Below, piece by piece: positions 25,189-34,757 of a stretch of 64,000 nucleotides of DNA. Numbering within the stretch: position 1 is the first letter of the stretch; every line of letters starts with the position of its first letter. This DNA comes from Nakamurella sp. PAMC28650 (lineage in GTDB: Bacteria > Actinomycetota > Actinomycetes > Mycobacteriales > Nakamurellaceae): assembly GCF_014303395.1 (NCBI RefSeq), contig NZ_CP060298.1:4297001-4361000 (forward strand). Direction: 5' to 3'. A program made the translations under genes and the position numbers. Below the pieces are notes generated by a model that was given only the letters and a program-made list of their open reading frames with translations, was not told the DNA's origin and did no database searches.

Positions 25189-26278
25189 AGCCTGCGGCGG
25201 GCGGCACCGTCCCTCGGGCAGGCTCCGGCGGGAGGCCAGGTCGTTCCCGGCTTGGGACCCGTCGAGCGCAGGGTGCCGAATCTGCCGAGCAGGTCGAACC
25301 AGAACCTGGCGCCGGGCAGCAACGACAACAACATCAGCGCCCAACCGGCCAGGATCAGTACGCCGTACCAGATCTGCGACCAGGGACCCGCGGCCGGATC
25401 GGGATCGGCAAGGCCCTCGGTGGCCAGGACGCCACACGGCCGCGGGACGCCGACGCAGGCAGGGACCCTGCCCCAGCCGATGGGCAGCCCCGCACCTCGG
25501 GCCGTGCTGATCTGCGCCTCGACGCTCTTCAGACAATCGGCCGGATCCTTGCTGCCACAATTGGAAGCGGACGTCGCGGCGGAGACCACCGACGCCCTCA
25601 GCGCCTGATCCGTGTATAGCGATTTCGCGAACTGCAAGCAATTCAGATTGAACACCAGGACGAACAGCACCCCGACGCCGAGCGAGATCCACCGGACGTG
25701 GCGCTTGTACCAACCCGACACCCGCGCCATCTCGTCGTCGTACCAGTGCTCGATCTCCTCTCTCCAGCCGTTGATGTCCACCTGCGCCGACCGGGTGAGC
25801 GACAGCAGATACGTCTTCAGCGCGCCGTCACCCAGTCCGCCGATCTGCGCGCGGACGGCGTCGATCGTGGTGGCACTGCGGTCGGGATCCGGGACGATCA
25901 GATCCACCACGGCGCGCGCGAAGGTACGGCCGGACAGGTAGGACGGGAGCGAACGGCGATCCTTGTTGGACAGCTCTGCTTCGCCGGCAGGGCCCCGCTA
26001 CCGCCGGTATTGGCGACATAGGACGTCGTCAGTATCTTCGCGGTGTTCGACGTCGGTTCGCGGCCCGGAACAGCGGGTTTCCGCAGCCGGAGGATGACCG
26101 GCACCGGCAACTTGAACTCGTTCTTCTCGTCCACCAACGACCGGATGCCCCGCAGCAGGTATTCGCCTCGCAATCCGATGAATCGGGCGATCAGTTCGGT
26201 GACGACGGAGATCAGCAGCGCAAATGTTCCGAAGATGAAGATGATGCCGAGCGCAGTGTCGACGACCAGACTGTCCAT
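24867..26278 (-). pseudogene. Membrane protein of the subtilase/hydrolase locus, apparent frameshift
   Basis: From ATG 26278 (AAGGA upstream) the frame gives MDSLVVDTALGIIFIFGTFA, a membrane helix to about residue 28, then ELIARFIGLRGEYLLRGIRSLV. The frame is lost near 25985-25997. The continuation in the next frame is GEAELSNKDRRSLPSYLSGR, TFARAVVDLIVPDPD, then an amphipathic part ending YDDEMARVSGWYKRHVRWIS. A second helix (LGVGVLFVLVFNL), a soluble loop with two Cys pairs and a third helix (WYGVLILAGWALMLLSLLPGA) follow. One missing base in the GC run explains the break; a stop codon (25998-26000) in the second frame rules out an upstream start there. The frame then runs on, antisense to the GGDEF gene, to 24867; the natural end may be nearer 25190. 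Family unknown to me. It is the third gene after the subtilase and hydrolase. Confidence 0.65.
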
Positions 26279-26337
26279 CGTCCATCCTTCGGTGGTCGGT
26301 TCGGGGTGGTTCGTTCGGGGGTGTGGGGGCTTGTTCT

Positions 26338-27693
26338 TCAGATCGGCAGTGCGACACGGGCTGCGAGCCAGCCGATCTCGTCCTTGACGATGTCCGAATG
26401 CGCGCCGGCGAAGGCCGATTGGCCGGTATCGGTGATGATGCCATTCGCGTCCGCCTGGTGAAAGGTGCCATTCACCAGCGGATATGCCGGTTGCCCGGAA
26501 ACGACGGTGAAACCCGCGGCCGGCTGGCTGGACTGGAAGCCGTCGGCGCCCATGCCACCCCAGCGGCCTGAGGGCGCCTCCGATTGGGCATCCTCGCCGG
26601 AGAGGAAGGACGCCTTCGGGTACCAACGGCCCACCGCCCAGTCGAACTGGGTGAAGGTCGAGACCAGGGGTCCGTGAACTCGGTCCGATGTGCCCAGGAG
26701 CGACCCGTTGTCCCCGTTCGGCGGGTAGTTGCTCGCGAAGGCCCAGTGCGAGAAGGCCCCCTGTAGCAGCAGCAGGGACGCGACCGGGCTGGCCGCCGCG
26801 GAACTGATCCCGGACAGCGAGCAGGCCACCACACGTGCGCCGAAACTGTGCCCGATCAGATGCACCCGGATCTGACTGTTCTGACCGTGCAACGCTTCCA
26901 GCAGCGGACCGAGACCAGCTTTTCCGACCACGCCCGCCCTGTTCTTCATCTGCCAGAACGAGGCGACCCTTAGCGCGTCCTTGGCGCCGTTCCACACGGT
27001 GCCGAAGATGCTGCCGATACCCTGGGCGTCACCGGCCTGCGCTCCGGTCGCCATCGCGGTGGCGATCCGCTGGTAGTCGGCCACCGGATCCGGGCTGGCC
27101 AGCAGCGACATCTCCCCCGAGTCCTCCGTCGCACCGTCCGGCGGACCGACGAGCTGTTGCAACAACGTGTGGAACCGCTGGACGTCGGCCGCCTGCTCCA
27201 CTTCGGTGGTATCGCCGGCAGTGGTGTGCCGGAGCCCGTCGTCGATGAGCCTGCCCATTTCGACGAGCACATCCTGCTGGTCGCCGGGGAACGACCGCGC
27301 CATCGCAGCGGTGATCTCGCCACCGGTCTTCCGGGTGGTCACGTTGACAGGCGATGGCACGGCCGCCTCGATCGACTGGGCGCCGATTCCGGTCGGGACC
27401 GCGGCCTGGCCCGGGTCATCGGGAAAGAGGATCGACGGCCAGACGAGTCCGATGAACCCGATGTCGTCGACATCCGGATTCAGGTCGCACTGCGCCTTGA
27501 TGATGGGAAACATCCGTCCGTACAACGCTTCCGCCGCGGCGACGTCATTGTTCCAGCCGTGGCTCATGAGGAACAGGTTGCTGACGCCCGCCGCGGCGAT
27601 CTCCGCGGCCAGCGCGCCCTGGGTTCCACTGGTCAGGGCACCGTGCTGGTCGAACTGCACGACCCAGTACGGACGACCGGCGATCTGCTGCAT
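26338..27693 (-). CDS. Alpha/beta-hydrolase-fold protein, no signal peptide
   Basis: A 451-residue cytosolic protein. LFLMSHGWNND (41-50 region) looks like an oxyanion-side HGW motif. HLIGHSFGARVVA (GHSFG at 281-285) is a nucleophile elbow with Ser283, and a late His in AGAHSDIVKDEIGWLA can complete a triad. An insert of roughly 150 residues lies between these motifs. The exact substrate is unknown; lipase- or esterase-like chemistry is the family expectation. It is 48 bases downstream of the subtilase gene and 59 bases upstream of the membrane-protein gene on the same strand, so the three form one likely operon. Confidence 0.8.
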   Translation of the reverse strand: MQQIAGRPYWVVQFDQHGALTSGTQGALAAEIAAAGVSNLFLMSHGWNNDVAAAEALYGRMFPIIKAQCDLNPDVDDIGFIGLVWPSILFPDDPGQAAVPTGIGAQSIEAAVPSPVNVTTRKTGGEITAAMARSFPGDQQDVLVEMGRLIDDGLRHTTAGDTTEVEQAADVQRFHTLLQQLVGPPDGATEDSGEMSLLASPDPVADYQRIATAMATGAQAGDAQGIGSIFGTVWNGAKDALRVASFWQMKNRAGVVGKAGLGPLLEALHGQNSQIRVHLIGHSFGARVVACSLSGISSAAASPVASLLLLQGAFSHWAFASNYPPNGDNGSLLGTSDRVHGPLVSTFTQFDWAVGRWYPKASFLSGEDAQSEAPSGRWGGMGADGFQSSQPAAGFTVVSGQPAYPLVNGTFHQADANGIITDTGQSAFAGAHSDIVKDEIGWLAARVALPI

Positions 27694-27741
27694 GACGTTA
27701 CCTCCACGTTGTCGGGACTCGAGTCGAAGGGAAAGGGCTGG

Positions 27742-29409
27742 TCAGCTGTCGGACAGCATGCGCATGGCGTCGATCAGTCCGTGACCCTGCGCATATCGCT
27801 CCCGGCCGAGATCGGTTGCGGTCCGGCACATCAATTCCTTGACCTGCTGCGGCCGACCGATGAATTCCGGGCGTGCCGAGAGGAAACCCGCGATCACCCC
27901 GGAGACGTGCGGCGCCGCCATCGATGTGCCGGACTGCTCCGCATAGGTCCGGCGGGGGTCGATCCCTGGCTTGTTGAGACCAGCGCTGGCCCTGATGTTC
28001 CCGACCGCCACCGAGGTGATCCACTCACCCGGGGCGATGACGTCGGGTTTGGAGCGTCCGTCGAGCGTGGGACCCTTCCCGGATCGCCAGGACACGCCGA
28101 ATGCGAGTGGGGCATCCCGGTGGGTCGAGCCGACGGTGATCGCCCCCTCGGCGTGGCCCGGCTCCGTCACGGTGCCCATCAACGAGATGTTCTGCTTGGC
28201 GTCCGCCGGGGCCCCGGTGCTGCCGCCGTTGCCCGCCGAGATCACCACCACCACCCCGGAGGCCACCAGTTCGTCGACCGCCTGGCACAGGGGCGACTGG
28301 CCGGCAGCATAGTGGGCGGGGTCCCAGTCGCAGCCGAGACTGATGTTGACACCGTGGATCTGCATCGCAGATCGGCTGACGTTCACGTCGGTGCGGATGT
28401 ACTCCAGGGCCGCAATGATCGCCGCCGAGGAGGTCACCCAGTCACCCTGGAGGTTCTTCCGCATCACCTTCAGGCTGACCAGCTGACAATTCGGCGCCAT
28501 TCCCCACAGATCGTCGCCCGGCGTGCGTTGGACGAAGCCTTCGCTCCCCGACGGCTCGTCGGAGGCAGCCACCACGACCGAGCCACGGGTTCCCTGTCCG
28601 GCGATGATGCCCGCCACATGGCTGCCGTGGCCGAGTTCGTCAGTGAGCGGGGCGCCGGGACCCACCAGCGGGCCGAGCTGGCTGGGCGCCACCAGCGAAG
28701 TGAAATCGCGGTGGAAGCCGGTGGCCTTCGAGACCGGTGCGGCGGCTCCGGGAATCGCAGCCACAATCGGAGGTGTGGCGTCGGCGGGGATGTCCCCGGC
28801 GATCAGCAGGTCGGCGAAGTGCTGGTGGTCGGCCTGGATCCCGGAATCGATGACCGCCCAGACGATTTCCTTTCCCAGCGCCTGATAGGAACGCCAGGCG
28901 GCCGGCGCCTTGACCGTGGCGGCCGAACGGTCGATCAGGGGGTACAACGCGTAGTCGGGCCAGGCCTTGAAGATGACGGTGGCGCCGCCGTTCCGGTCGT
29001 TGCGGTCGGCAGTGATGAGCTGATCGAGTTCGGCCCTGGTCACGACGACCTGATAGATGTGGCTGCTGACGCGCCGCGGACGTGAGAGCGGATCAGCGTC
29101 GGCCGGCTCGGCCGGCTCGGCCGGCTCGGCCGGATCGGCGTCGGCCGGCTCGGCCGGCTCGGCTGGGTCGGCGTCAACCGGCGGGCCGCCGTCGATCGCG
29201 GGCCGGGCCACCGCGGACCAGCTGTCCCACAACCGGGACAGCGCCCGCGTGACGGCGACGCGGCCACCCGGGTACCGCATGTTGAGTTCCAGCAGTACGT
29301 CGACCGGTTCGGCCGCGTTGGTGTCGGCCGACAGCGAGTCGACCGGCTCGATCTGCAGGTCGCCGATCACGGGCGACCGACGCCTGACTCCGTTGTCGTA
29401 CGAGCTCAT
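27742..29409 (-). CDS. S8 subtilisin-like serine protease, probably intracellular
   Basis: A 555-residue subtilase. The catalytic triad is visible: Asp188 in AVIDSGIQADH, His261 in GHGSHVAGIIAG, and Ser in EQSGTSMAAPHVSGV (around residue 485). The oxyanion Asn lies in VISAGNGGS. Before the protease domain come a conserved-looking N-terminal region (PVDVLLELNMRYPGG), an Ala/Glu/Pro/Asp repeat (about 80-107) and a small domain with RAELDQLITADRN. No signal peptide or membrane segment is present, so it should act inside the cell. ATG 29409 has GGAG six bases upstream. It is first in a likely operon with an alpha/beta hydrolase and a membrane protein. Confidence 0.9.
   Translation of the reverse strand: MSSYDNGVRRRSPVIGDLQIEPVDSLSADTNAAEPVDVLLELNMRYPGGRVAVTRALSRLWDSWSAVARPAIDGGPPVDADPAEPAEPADADPAEPAEPAEPADADPLSRPRRVSSHIYQVVVTRAELDQLITADRNDRNGGATVIFKAWPDYALYPLIDRSAATVKAPAAWRSYQALGKEIVWAVIDSGIQADHQHFADLLIAGDIPADATPPIVAAIPGAAAPVSKATGFHRDFTSLVAPSQLGPLVGPGAPLTDELGHGSHVAGIIAGQGTRGSVVVAASDEPSGSEGFVQRTPGDDLWGMAPNCQLVSLKVMRKNLQGDWVTSSAAIIAALEYIRTDVNVSRSAMQIHGVNISLGCDWDPAHYAAGQSPLCQAVDELVASGVVVVISAGNGGSTGAPADAKQNISLMGTVTEPGHAEGAITVGSTHRDAPLAFGVSWRSGKGPTLDGRSKPDVIAPGEWITSVAVGNIRASAGLNKPGIDPRRTYAEQSGTSMAAPHVSGVIAGFLSARPEFIGRPQQVKELMCRTATDLGRERYAQGHGLIDAMRMLSDS
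29091..29176. repeat. 9-bp minisatellite coding for Ala-Glu-Pro/Ala-Asp repeats
   Basis: The unit GGCCGGCTC occurs five times exactly, with near copies, arranged in blocks separated by GGCGTC. On the minus strand it codes for DADPAEPAEP-type linker in the subtilase. Such arrays can change copy number by slippage in steps of three codons, so the frame is kept. Confidence 0.85.
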
Positions 29410-30033
29410 CAGCCACTCCGTCACTCCGTGGACGTCCGTCGTGCAGGCTTCCTCCAGGCTCGATCGACGGGGGGCCGGGTGTTGTCGACCCGGCCGCCGC
29501 CCTCGCCTGGTCAACAGGAGAGCAGCCGGCCGCTCCTGATACAACGACACACGACGGCCTGCCCGGCGACGCGCACGGGCGCCTGATCTGGAGCCCGGAT
29601 ACTTGGATCAGGGAGGGGTCTGCGGAGGACGATCGCTTTTTTACATCTACCGGGCGCGTTATTCACTCCAAAGAGGATGATCCCGGATTTTTTGGCCCCT
29701 TGCGATACCAGACCTGTCAGGAGGGAATGGTGTCGCCCCCCGAACGGGTGGTTCGGACACCGCCTGCCACCACTACGGCCCATCCCCTTCGACTGGGCGA
29801 ATTTTATGTTCAAAGTTATTGTGTCACAGAGAGTGTGGTCCATTTCCAAGACCTCGACCGACTACCGGTCGACGCGCCGGTGACCGACAACCCCGGGACG
29901 GTGACAGGGGACCGAGGTGACGAATCCGTAGTGTAGGTGTAACGATCAGTGACGTCCGGTACGACGAAGGTCGGTAATCAATCCTTGCCTGCGGCTCTCG
30001 AGCCACATCTGATCTTGGGGGGCCCATGAGCGT
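29410..30033. other. Divergent intergenic region between subtilase and GGDEF-EAL genes
   Basis: About 620 bases with stretches of lower GC content (29630-29700 and 29800-29840), suitable for promoters of both flanking genes. A 112-codon minus-strand frame exists but has no recognisable protein character. A mini frame ATG 30026 to a stop at 30053-30055 overlaps the start of the next gene and could act as a short upstream ORF. Confidence 0.45.
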
Positions 30034-32373
30034 GTGTGCCGACTTGTCGTGGTAGCCGCCGAGGACCGTGGTCTGCTGCTCGATGCACTGGCCCAGGAAC
30101 GGCGACGGCTGCGCGACGTCGAATCGATCGGCGGTGTCGGATGGTGGGAGTTGGATCTACGGACCCGGGCGGTCACCTGGTCGGCCGGATTGTTCGAGCT
30201 CTACGGATTGGACCCCGACCAGTTCTCCGGTGACTACGCGGCGGCGCTGGAGTGCATTCACCCGCAGGACCAGGCTCCGGTCAATGCGGGAGTCGAGGAA
30301 TGCATGCGGAGCGGGAGGCCGTTGCGGGTCCGTTACCGGATCAATCGGCACGACGACGGCTCGCTGCGCTGGATCGACTCGCGGGGCCAGGCGCAATACC
30401 AGGACGGGGAGCGCATCCGGATCGTCGGCGCCATCGCCGATGTCACCGAGCACGTGCACGCCCACGCCCAGGCACTGGCCGCGGAAACCTTCCATCAGGC
30501 CGTGGTCGAGGCCTCCCCCGACATCATTTTCGTCTACGACGTCTCGACCGAATCGATGACCTGGGCAAATCGTTCGGTTCCCGAGTTGCTCGGCTACCCG
30601 GAGGCCACCGCGGCAGCCGGGATCACCGCGTTCCTGAACTCCGTCGTCCATCCCGATGATCGCGGACAGCTGCCCATCTCGATGCGGCAGCTCGTCGGTG
30701 CTCCCGCCGGGGAGGTGCTGCAGATGCACCATCGACTGCTGGCCGCCGACGGTGACTATCGTTGGTTCTCCCGCCGGATCGCTGCCATGCACGACGACAT
30801 GGACGCCGGGATCACCCGGGCGGTGGGGGTATTGCGCGATATCACCGACGCAGTGAACATCGAGCAGCGGCTGCAGCACTCGGCGCTGCACGACACCTTG
30901 ACCGGCCTCCCCAACCGCGCACTGCTGATGGACCGACTGGCGGGTGCGCTCCAGCGTTCGGCGCATCTGCAGCGAGCGGTCTCGGTGTTGTTCTGCGACC
31001 TCGACGGATTCAAGCGGGTCAACGACACAGCTGGGCATGCCGTCGGTGACCAGGTCCTCATCGAGATCGCCCGACGGATGCGCAACGTGGTGCGCCCGGG
31101 TGACACGGTCGCCCGCATCAGCGGCGACGAGTTCGTCGTCGTCGTCGAGCCGTGGAACCGGGACGGTCAGTCTCCCGATGTTCCCGAGCAGCATTCCGAC
31201 CACCAGGTAGGCATCTCGATCGCCGAACGCATCGGGCAGGCACTGCGGCCCCCGATCATCATCAACGGAAACGAACACGTGATCAGCGCCAGCATCGGGA
31301 TCACCCACAGCAGTCAGTCCCCGGTATTTCATTCCCCCAGCGACCATTCCCCCGCCAACCACGCCCCCGCCGCTCGACCACACTCCACCTCGCCCGAAGA
31401 TCTGCTCCAGGACGCGGACGCTGCGATGTATCGGGCGAAGAGTCTGGGCAAAGATCGATTCGAGGTGTTCATCCCGGGGATGAGAGCCGATGCCGGACAA
31501 CGTAACCGGATCGAACAACTCCTCCGCCAGGCGCTCCGGAACCCGGCCGGGGCCGCGTCACCTCCGGCTGCTGACGGTCGCCACAGCGGCGCCGTCCTGG
31601 GCGCTGCCTTCCAACCGATTTTCAGCGGTACCACCGGAGCGCTGCTCGGATTCGAGGCTCTGGCGCGACTGACCGATGCGCAGGGCCGCTTCGTGGGGCC
31701 GGACGAGTTCATCCCGATTGCCGAGGACACCGGAATGATCCGGGCCCTGGGCGCGCGGATGCTGGAACTGGCCTGCCAGCAGCTGGCGAAGTGGCGCAAC
31801 CAGCATCCGCGGTTGGCCGAGGTCACCATGGCCGTGAACATCTCGGCGCTGCAGGCCAGGGACCCTTCACTCGCAATCGAGGTGCACGGCACCCTGAGCC
31901 GCGCCGGCCTGCGCCCGGAAGATCTGATCCTCGAGCTCACCGAGTCGGCCCTCTTGGACGCGGGAACCTCCACCCTGCAGACGTTGCGCGGACTGCACCA
32001 GGATGGCGTCGGCATCGCCATCGACGATTTCGGGACCGGATTCTCGAGTCTGCAGTACCTGGTCACCCTCCCGTTGTCCTCCTTGAAGATCGACCGGTCG
32101 TTCACCGCCGGTCTGCCGGAGAACAAGATCAGCCAGAAGATCGTGCAGGCCGTCGCCGGACTGGCTGCGGAACTGGACCTGACGTGCGTGGTCGAAGGGG
32201 TGGAAACCGCGGAGCAACGTGACACCCTGCCGCCCGGCGTACAGATCCAGGGGTATTTGTTGGGCCGACCCCAACACCCTGACCTGATGGACTTCTCGAA
32301 CCTGCTGGCGGGCCCCGAGCCACGTCGGGTCCGCTCGCAACAAGCAGACGTCCAGGCCCTCATCGCCGGCTGA
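30034..32373 (+). CDS. PAS-PAS-GGDEF-EAL cyclic di-GMP signalling protein
   Basis: A 779-residue cytosolic protein. PAS 1: GGVGWWELDLRTRAVTWSAG to IVGAIADVTEH. PAS 2: EASPDIIFVYDVSTESMTW to GVLRDITDAV. GGDEF: DTLTGLPNRALLMDRL, LFCDLDGFKRVNDTAGH and RISGDEFVVVV, with an RPGD I-site five residues before. A His/Ser/Pro-rich insert (SPSDHSPANHAPA) interrupts the end of this domain. EAL: LLGFEALARL, MAVNISALQ, LILELTES, AIDDFGTGFSSLQYL, LKIDRSF, VVEGVET, IQGYLLGRP. All listed EAL catalytic residues are present, so it may both make and degrade cyclic di-GMP. The start is uncertain: GTG 30034 or GTG 30049; the better placed ATG 30026 is out of frame. Confidence 0.92.
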   Translation: MCRLVVVAAEDRGLLLDALAQERRRLRDVESIGGVGWWELDLRTRAVTWSAGLFELYGLDPDQFSGDYAAALECIHPQDQAPVNAGVEECMRSGRPLRVRYRINRHDDGSLRWIDSRGQAQYQDGERIRIVGAIADVTEHVHAHAQALAAETFHQAVVEASPDIIFVYDVSTESMTWANRSVPELLGYPEATAAAGITAFLNSVVHPDDRGQLPISMRQLVGAPAGEVLQMHHRLLAADGDYRWFSRRIAAMHDDMDAGITRAVGVLRDITDAVNIEQRLQHSALHDTLTGLPNRALLMDRLAGALQRSAHLQRAVSVLFCDLDGFKRVNDTAGHAVGDQVLIEIARRMRNVVRPGDTVARISGDEFVVVVEPWNRDGQSPDVPEQHSDHQVGISIAERIGQALRPPIIINGNEHVISASIGITHSSQSPVFHSPSDHSPANHAPAARPHSTSPEDLLQDADAAMYRAKSLGKDRFEVFIPGMRADAGQRNRIEQLLRQALRNPAGAASPPAADGRHSGAVLGAAFQPIFSGTTGALLGFEALARLTDAQGRFVGPDEFIPIAEDTGMIRALGARMLELACQQLAKWRNQHPRLAEVTMAVNISALQARDPSLAIEVHGTLSRAGLRPEDLILELTESALLDAGTSTLQTLRGLHQDGVGIAIDDFGTGFSSLQYLVTLPLSSLKIDRSFTAGLPENKISQKIVQAVAGLAAELDLTCVVEGVETAEQRDTLPPGVQIQGYLLGRPQHPDLMDFSNLLAGPEPRRVRSQQADVQALIAG

Positions 32374-32544
32374 TCGGCTCGATCGACCGCCTCGGGCGTG
32401 ATCACTGGACCCACCCGGTCCCGGATCCGGCCGTCGGCCACGGCGAGCCGGTCTGGTCAACGGCATGTCGCTGGGCTACCGTTGGTCATCGAGTTTTTCG
32501 ATGTTCGCAGGCGAGGTCTGGACAACCCGGGGAGGAGGTTCGAC

Positions 32545-33528
32545 GTGCAGCTACCGCAATTCGGCGCGAGTACGACGTTCGACGAAGCCTGCGCCCACGT
32601 CCTGACGTATTTGCAGACGGCGATACCGATGGGATTCTGGTCGGTCACCCGCCACAGCGAGGGTGCGCAGCTCTACCTGGCGGTCGAGGACTCCGTCTAC
32701 GACAAGAGCGCCGGCGACTCCCATTCGTGGTCGGACTCGATGTGTCAGCACATGTTGACCGGTGACGGACCGCAGATCGCACCCGACGTCGAGCAGGTAC
32801 CGGTCTACGCCACCGCCGGAGTCCGCCAGAACCTGGAGATCGGCGCGTACGTCGGTCTGCCCCTGGTGCAGGCCGACGGCGAGATCTTCGGAACCCTGTG
32901 CGGGTTGAATCCGTCGGCGAAATCGGCGGATCTGGTGCAGCACGGCCCGCTGTTGCAGATCCTCGCGCAGTTGCTGTCGACGATCCTGCAGGCCGATCTG
33001 CAGCGCACCGCGGCCCAGCAGTTGGCCGAACGATCGGCGACCGACGCCGAGACGGATGTGCTGACCGGTCTGTACAACCGCCGCGGCTGGGACCGGTTCC
33101 TGGCATCGGACGAGGCCAGGTACCGTCGTTTCGGGCACACCGGCTCCGTGGTCATCCTGGACCTGGACCGTCTGAAACTGGTCAACGACCGTTACGGTCA
33201 CGACGCCGGCGATGCCCACATCCGGCAGGCCGCCTGCGCCATCCAGGAAACCACGCGGGCGTCGGACATCTTGGCCCGGCTCGGTGGGGACGAATTCGGG
33301 ATCCTGGCTGCCGACGCCAACTCCGAGCAGGCCCAGCGATTGGTGGACCGGCTGGAGAAACAACTGAACCGGGTCGGCACGCCCGGGTCCATCGGACATG
33401 CCCCCTACAGCATCATCTCCGGATTTCCCGGGGCCTGGCAGGACGCGGACGCCGCGATGTACGAGCAGAAGCGTCATCGCCGTGCCGCGGCAGCCCGGGC
33501 TGAGATCGCGACCGCCGACATCGACTGA
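32545..33528 (+). CDS. GAF-GGDEF diguanylate cyclase
   Basis: A 327-residue soluble protein. The GTG at 32545 is chosen because GGAGGAGG (32531-32538) lies six bases upstream. The N-terminal GAF domain runs from FDEACAHVLTYL through FWSVTRHSEGAQLYLAVED, AGVRQNLEIGAYVGLPLV and EIFGTLCGL. The GGDEF domain has TDVLTGLYNRRGWDRF, VILDLDRLKLVNDRYGHDAGD and ARLGGDEFGIL, with an RASD I-site five residues before. It should make cyclic di-GMP under control of a small-molecule or redox signal sensed by the GAF domain. It follows the GGDEF-EAL gene with a gap of 171 bases on the same strand. Confidence 0.92.
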   Translation: MQLPQFGASTTFDEACAHVLTYLQTAIPMGFWSVTRHSEGAQLYLAVEDSVYDKSAGDSHSWSDSMCQHMLTGDGPQIAPDVEQVPVYATAGVRQNLEIGAYVGLPLVQADGEIFGTLCGLNPSAKSADLVQHGPLLQILAQLLSTILQADLQRTAAQQLAERSATDAETDVLTGLYNRRGWDRFLASDEARYRRFGHTGSVVILDLDRLKLVNDRYGHDAGDAHIRQAACAIQETTRASDILARLGGDEFGILAADANSEQAQRLVDRLEKQLNRVGTPGSIGHAPYSIISGFPGAWQDADAAMYEQKRHRRAAAARAEIATADID

Positions 33529-33674
33529 CCGAGCCGGGCTCGTCGCTCGCCATCCAGAGCGCAAGAATGACCGGGGCCGCAGCGGCGGGTCTAGCTATAC
33601 GGCGTAAGGTTCAATCCGCTGCAGCATTCGAGACGGGGTCCCGACCCCGTTTCGCGACGGCAGCCATTCCGGCC

Positions 33675-34352
33675 ATGACGCAGCTGCGTCGGCCCGGCCC
33701 CAGCGGTACCGAGCAGCGTATCGGGACGTACCCGGAGTTCACCCTCGTGGAATTTCCGCCAGCCCTCGTGCACGAGCTCGACGTCCTCAGCAGTGCCCTG
33801 GATGACCCGGGACCCGACCTGCACGCCATGCTGACGCTGCTGACCGACGACCTGACCGCTGCCATCCCCTCGTTCCTGGGTCTGATCATCACCTCCCACC
33901 TCGGGGACGACGTGGTCACCGTACGAACCGTCGAGTCCCGAACGGCGAAATCCTCCTTGCTGCTGCGTTTTTCGCCGCTACCAGGTATTGCAGACTGTGA
34001 AGTGGTCCTCTACGCCGGGAAACCTGGTGCCTTTCGAGGACTGGTCACCGGCGGCTGCGCCATGTCCGGGCCGGCCGACGAATTGGTCATGGACGCCCAC
34101 CTACCCCCGCCGGCCCACCGGCTCGCCCCCGGCACCGCGATCGGGATCGGGATCGGGATCGACGAACTCTCCCCCCTCCACCAGGCGATCGGGGTACTCA
34201 TCGACCGCGGCGATGCCGCCAATCCCTCTGCGGCCCGCAGTCTGCTGCAGGATCGAGCCGACCATCACGGCATCACCCTGACGATGGCGGCGCGGCAGGA
34301 ACTCCACCGCCTTCCGAACGACGACGCCTTGCGTCCAGGCGAACAGGGGTAG
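33675..34352 (+). CDS. GAF/ANTAR-like regulatory protein (degenerate)
   Basis: A 225-residue protein starting at ATG 33675. The middle part (LHAMLTLLTDDLTAAIPSFLGLII to ADELVMDAHLP) resembles a reduced GAF domain of the sort placed before ANTAR domains. The C-terminal part (LHQAIGVLIDRGDAANPSAARSLLQ then RADHHGITLTMAARQEL) matches the ANTAR RNA-binding plan, with conserved AIGVLI. ANTAR proteins bind paired hexaloop RNA hairpins to prevent termination. A hexanucleotide repeat (GGGATC, three copies near 34148-34165) codes for IGIGIG before the ANTAR part. The assignment is by pattern only and is moderately sure. Confidence 0.6.
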   Translation: MTQLRRPGPSGTEQRIGTYPEFTLVEFPPALVHELDVLSSALDDPGPDLHAMLTLLTDDLTAAIPSFLGLIITSHLGDDVVTVRTVESRTAKSSLLLRFSPLPGIADCEVVLYAGKPGAFRGLVTGGCAMSGPADELVMDAHLPPPAHRLAPGTAIGIGIGIDELSPLHQAIGVLIDRGDAANPSAARSLLQDRADHHGITLTMAARQELHRLPNDDALRPGEQG

Positions 34353-34387
34353 GGCGTCGGCCGGCCGTGGCCGTGACCCACGCGAGC

Positions 34388-34630
34388 TCAGTCCCGATAA
34401 CCGTTGCCCAGCCTCATGACGACGAGCGCACTGGCCATCTCGGCCAACGACTCGAGGCTGATCGACGCTCGGAGATCGCGGATGGCCTGTTGGGCGTGGC
34501 CCATCAGTTCGGCCGCACCGATGCTGTGTCGGGTCTGCCCGAGCAACTGCTCGCAGACCTTGTCAGCGACCTGCTGCTCGTGCGGCGGCAGGAGCGGTGG
34601 TGGGGCAGGTCCAAGTTCGCCGACGGACAT
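34388..34630 (-). CDS. Small hypothetical protein (80 residues)
   Basis: ATG 34630 has GGAGG six bases upstream, a strong start. The protein is mostly helical: HEQQVADKVCEQLLGQTRHS, IGAAELMGHAQQAIRDL and SLESLAEMASALVVMRLG. A proline run (PAPPPLLPPHE) lies near the N-terminus. I do not recognise the family. It converges with the ANTAR-like gene and diverges from the amidotransferase gene. The length and helix pattern would suit a small protein partner or DNA-binding helper, but no motif supports either. Confidence 0.6.
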   Translation of the reverse strand: MSVGELGPAPPPLLPPHEQQVADKVCEQLLGQTRHSIGAAELMGHAQQAIRDLRASISLESLAEMASALVVMRLGNGYRD

Positions 34631-34757
34631 CGGCCACCTCCTCCATGAATTCGTCGACGAGACGCACCCCAGCATCCTGTGATCTGGAGCTACCGACCGA
34701 TAGTGCCCATTGGGCCCCACCCGTCCGGGACCTTTGCCGCCGCGGCCGTAGGCTCGA

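Noticed and set aside
20007-29755. The 11-mer CGGGTGGTTCG shared by the pilB leader (20007-20017, minus) and the intergenic region at 29745-29755
   Set aside because: Two exact hits of a GC-rich 11-mer on two strands of 64 kb are not strong evidence, and a similar string occurs inside coding DNA near 35950.
29511-29849. 112-codon minus-strand frame between the subtilase and GGDEF-EAL genes
   Set aside because: It has poor codon bias, no ribosome binding site and no recognisable features; the region is better explained as promoter DNA.
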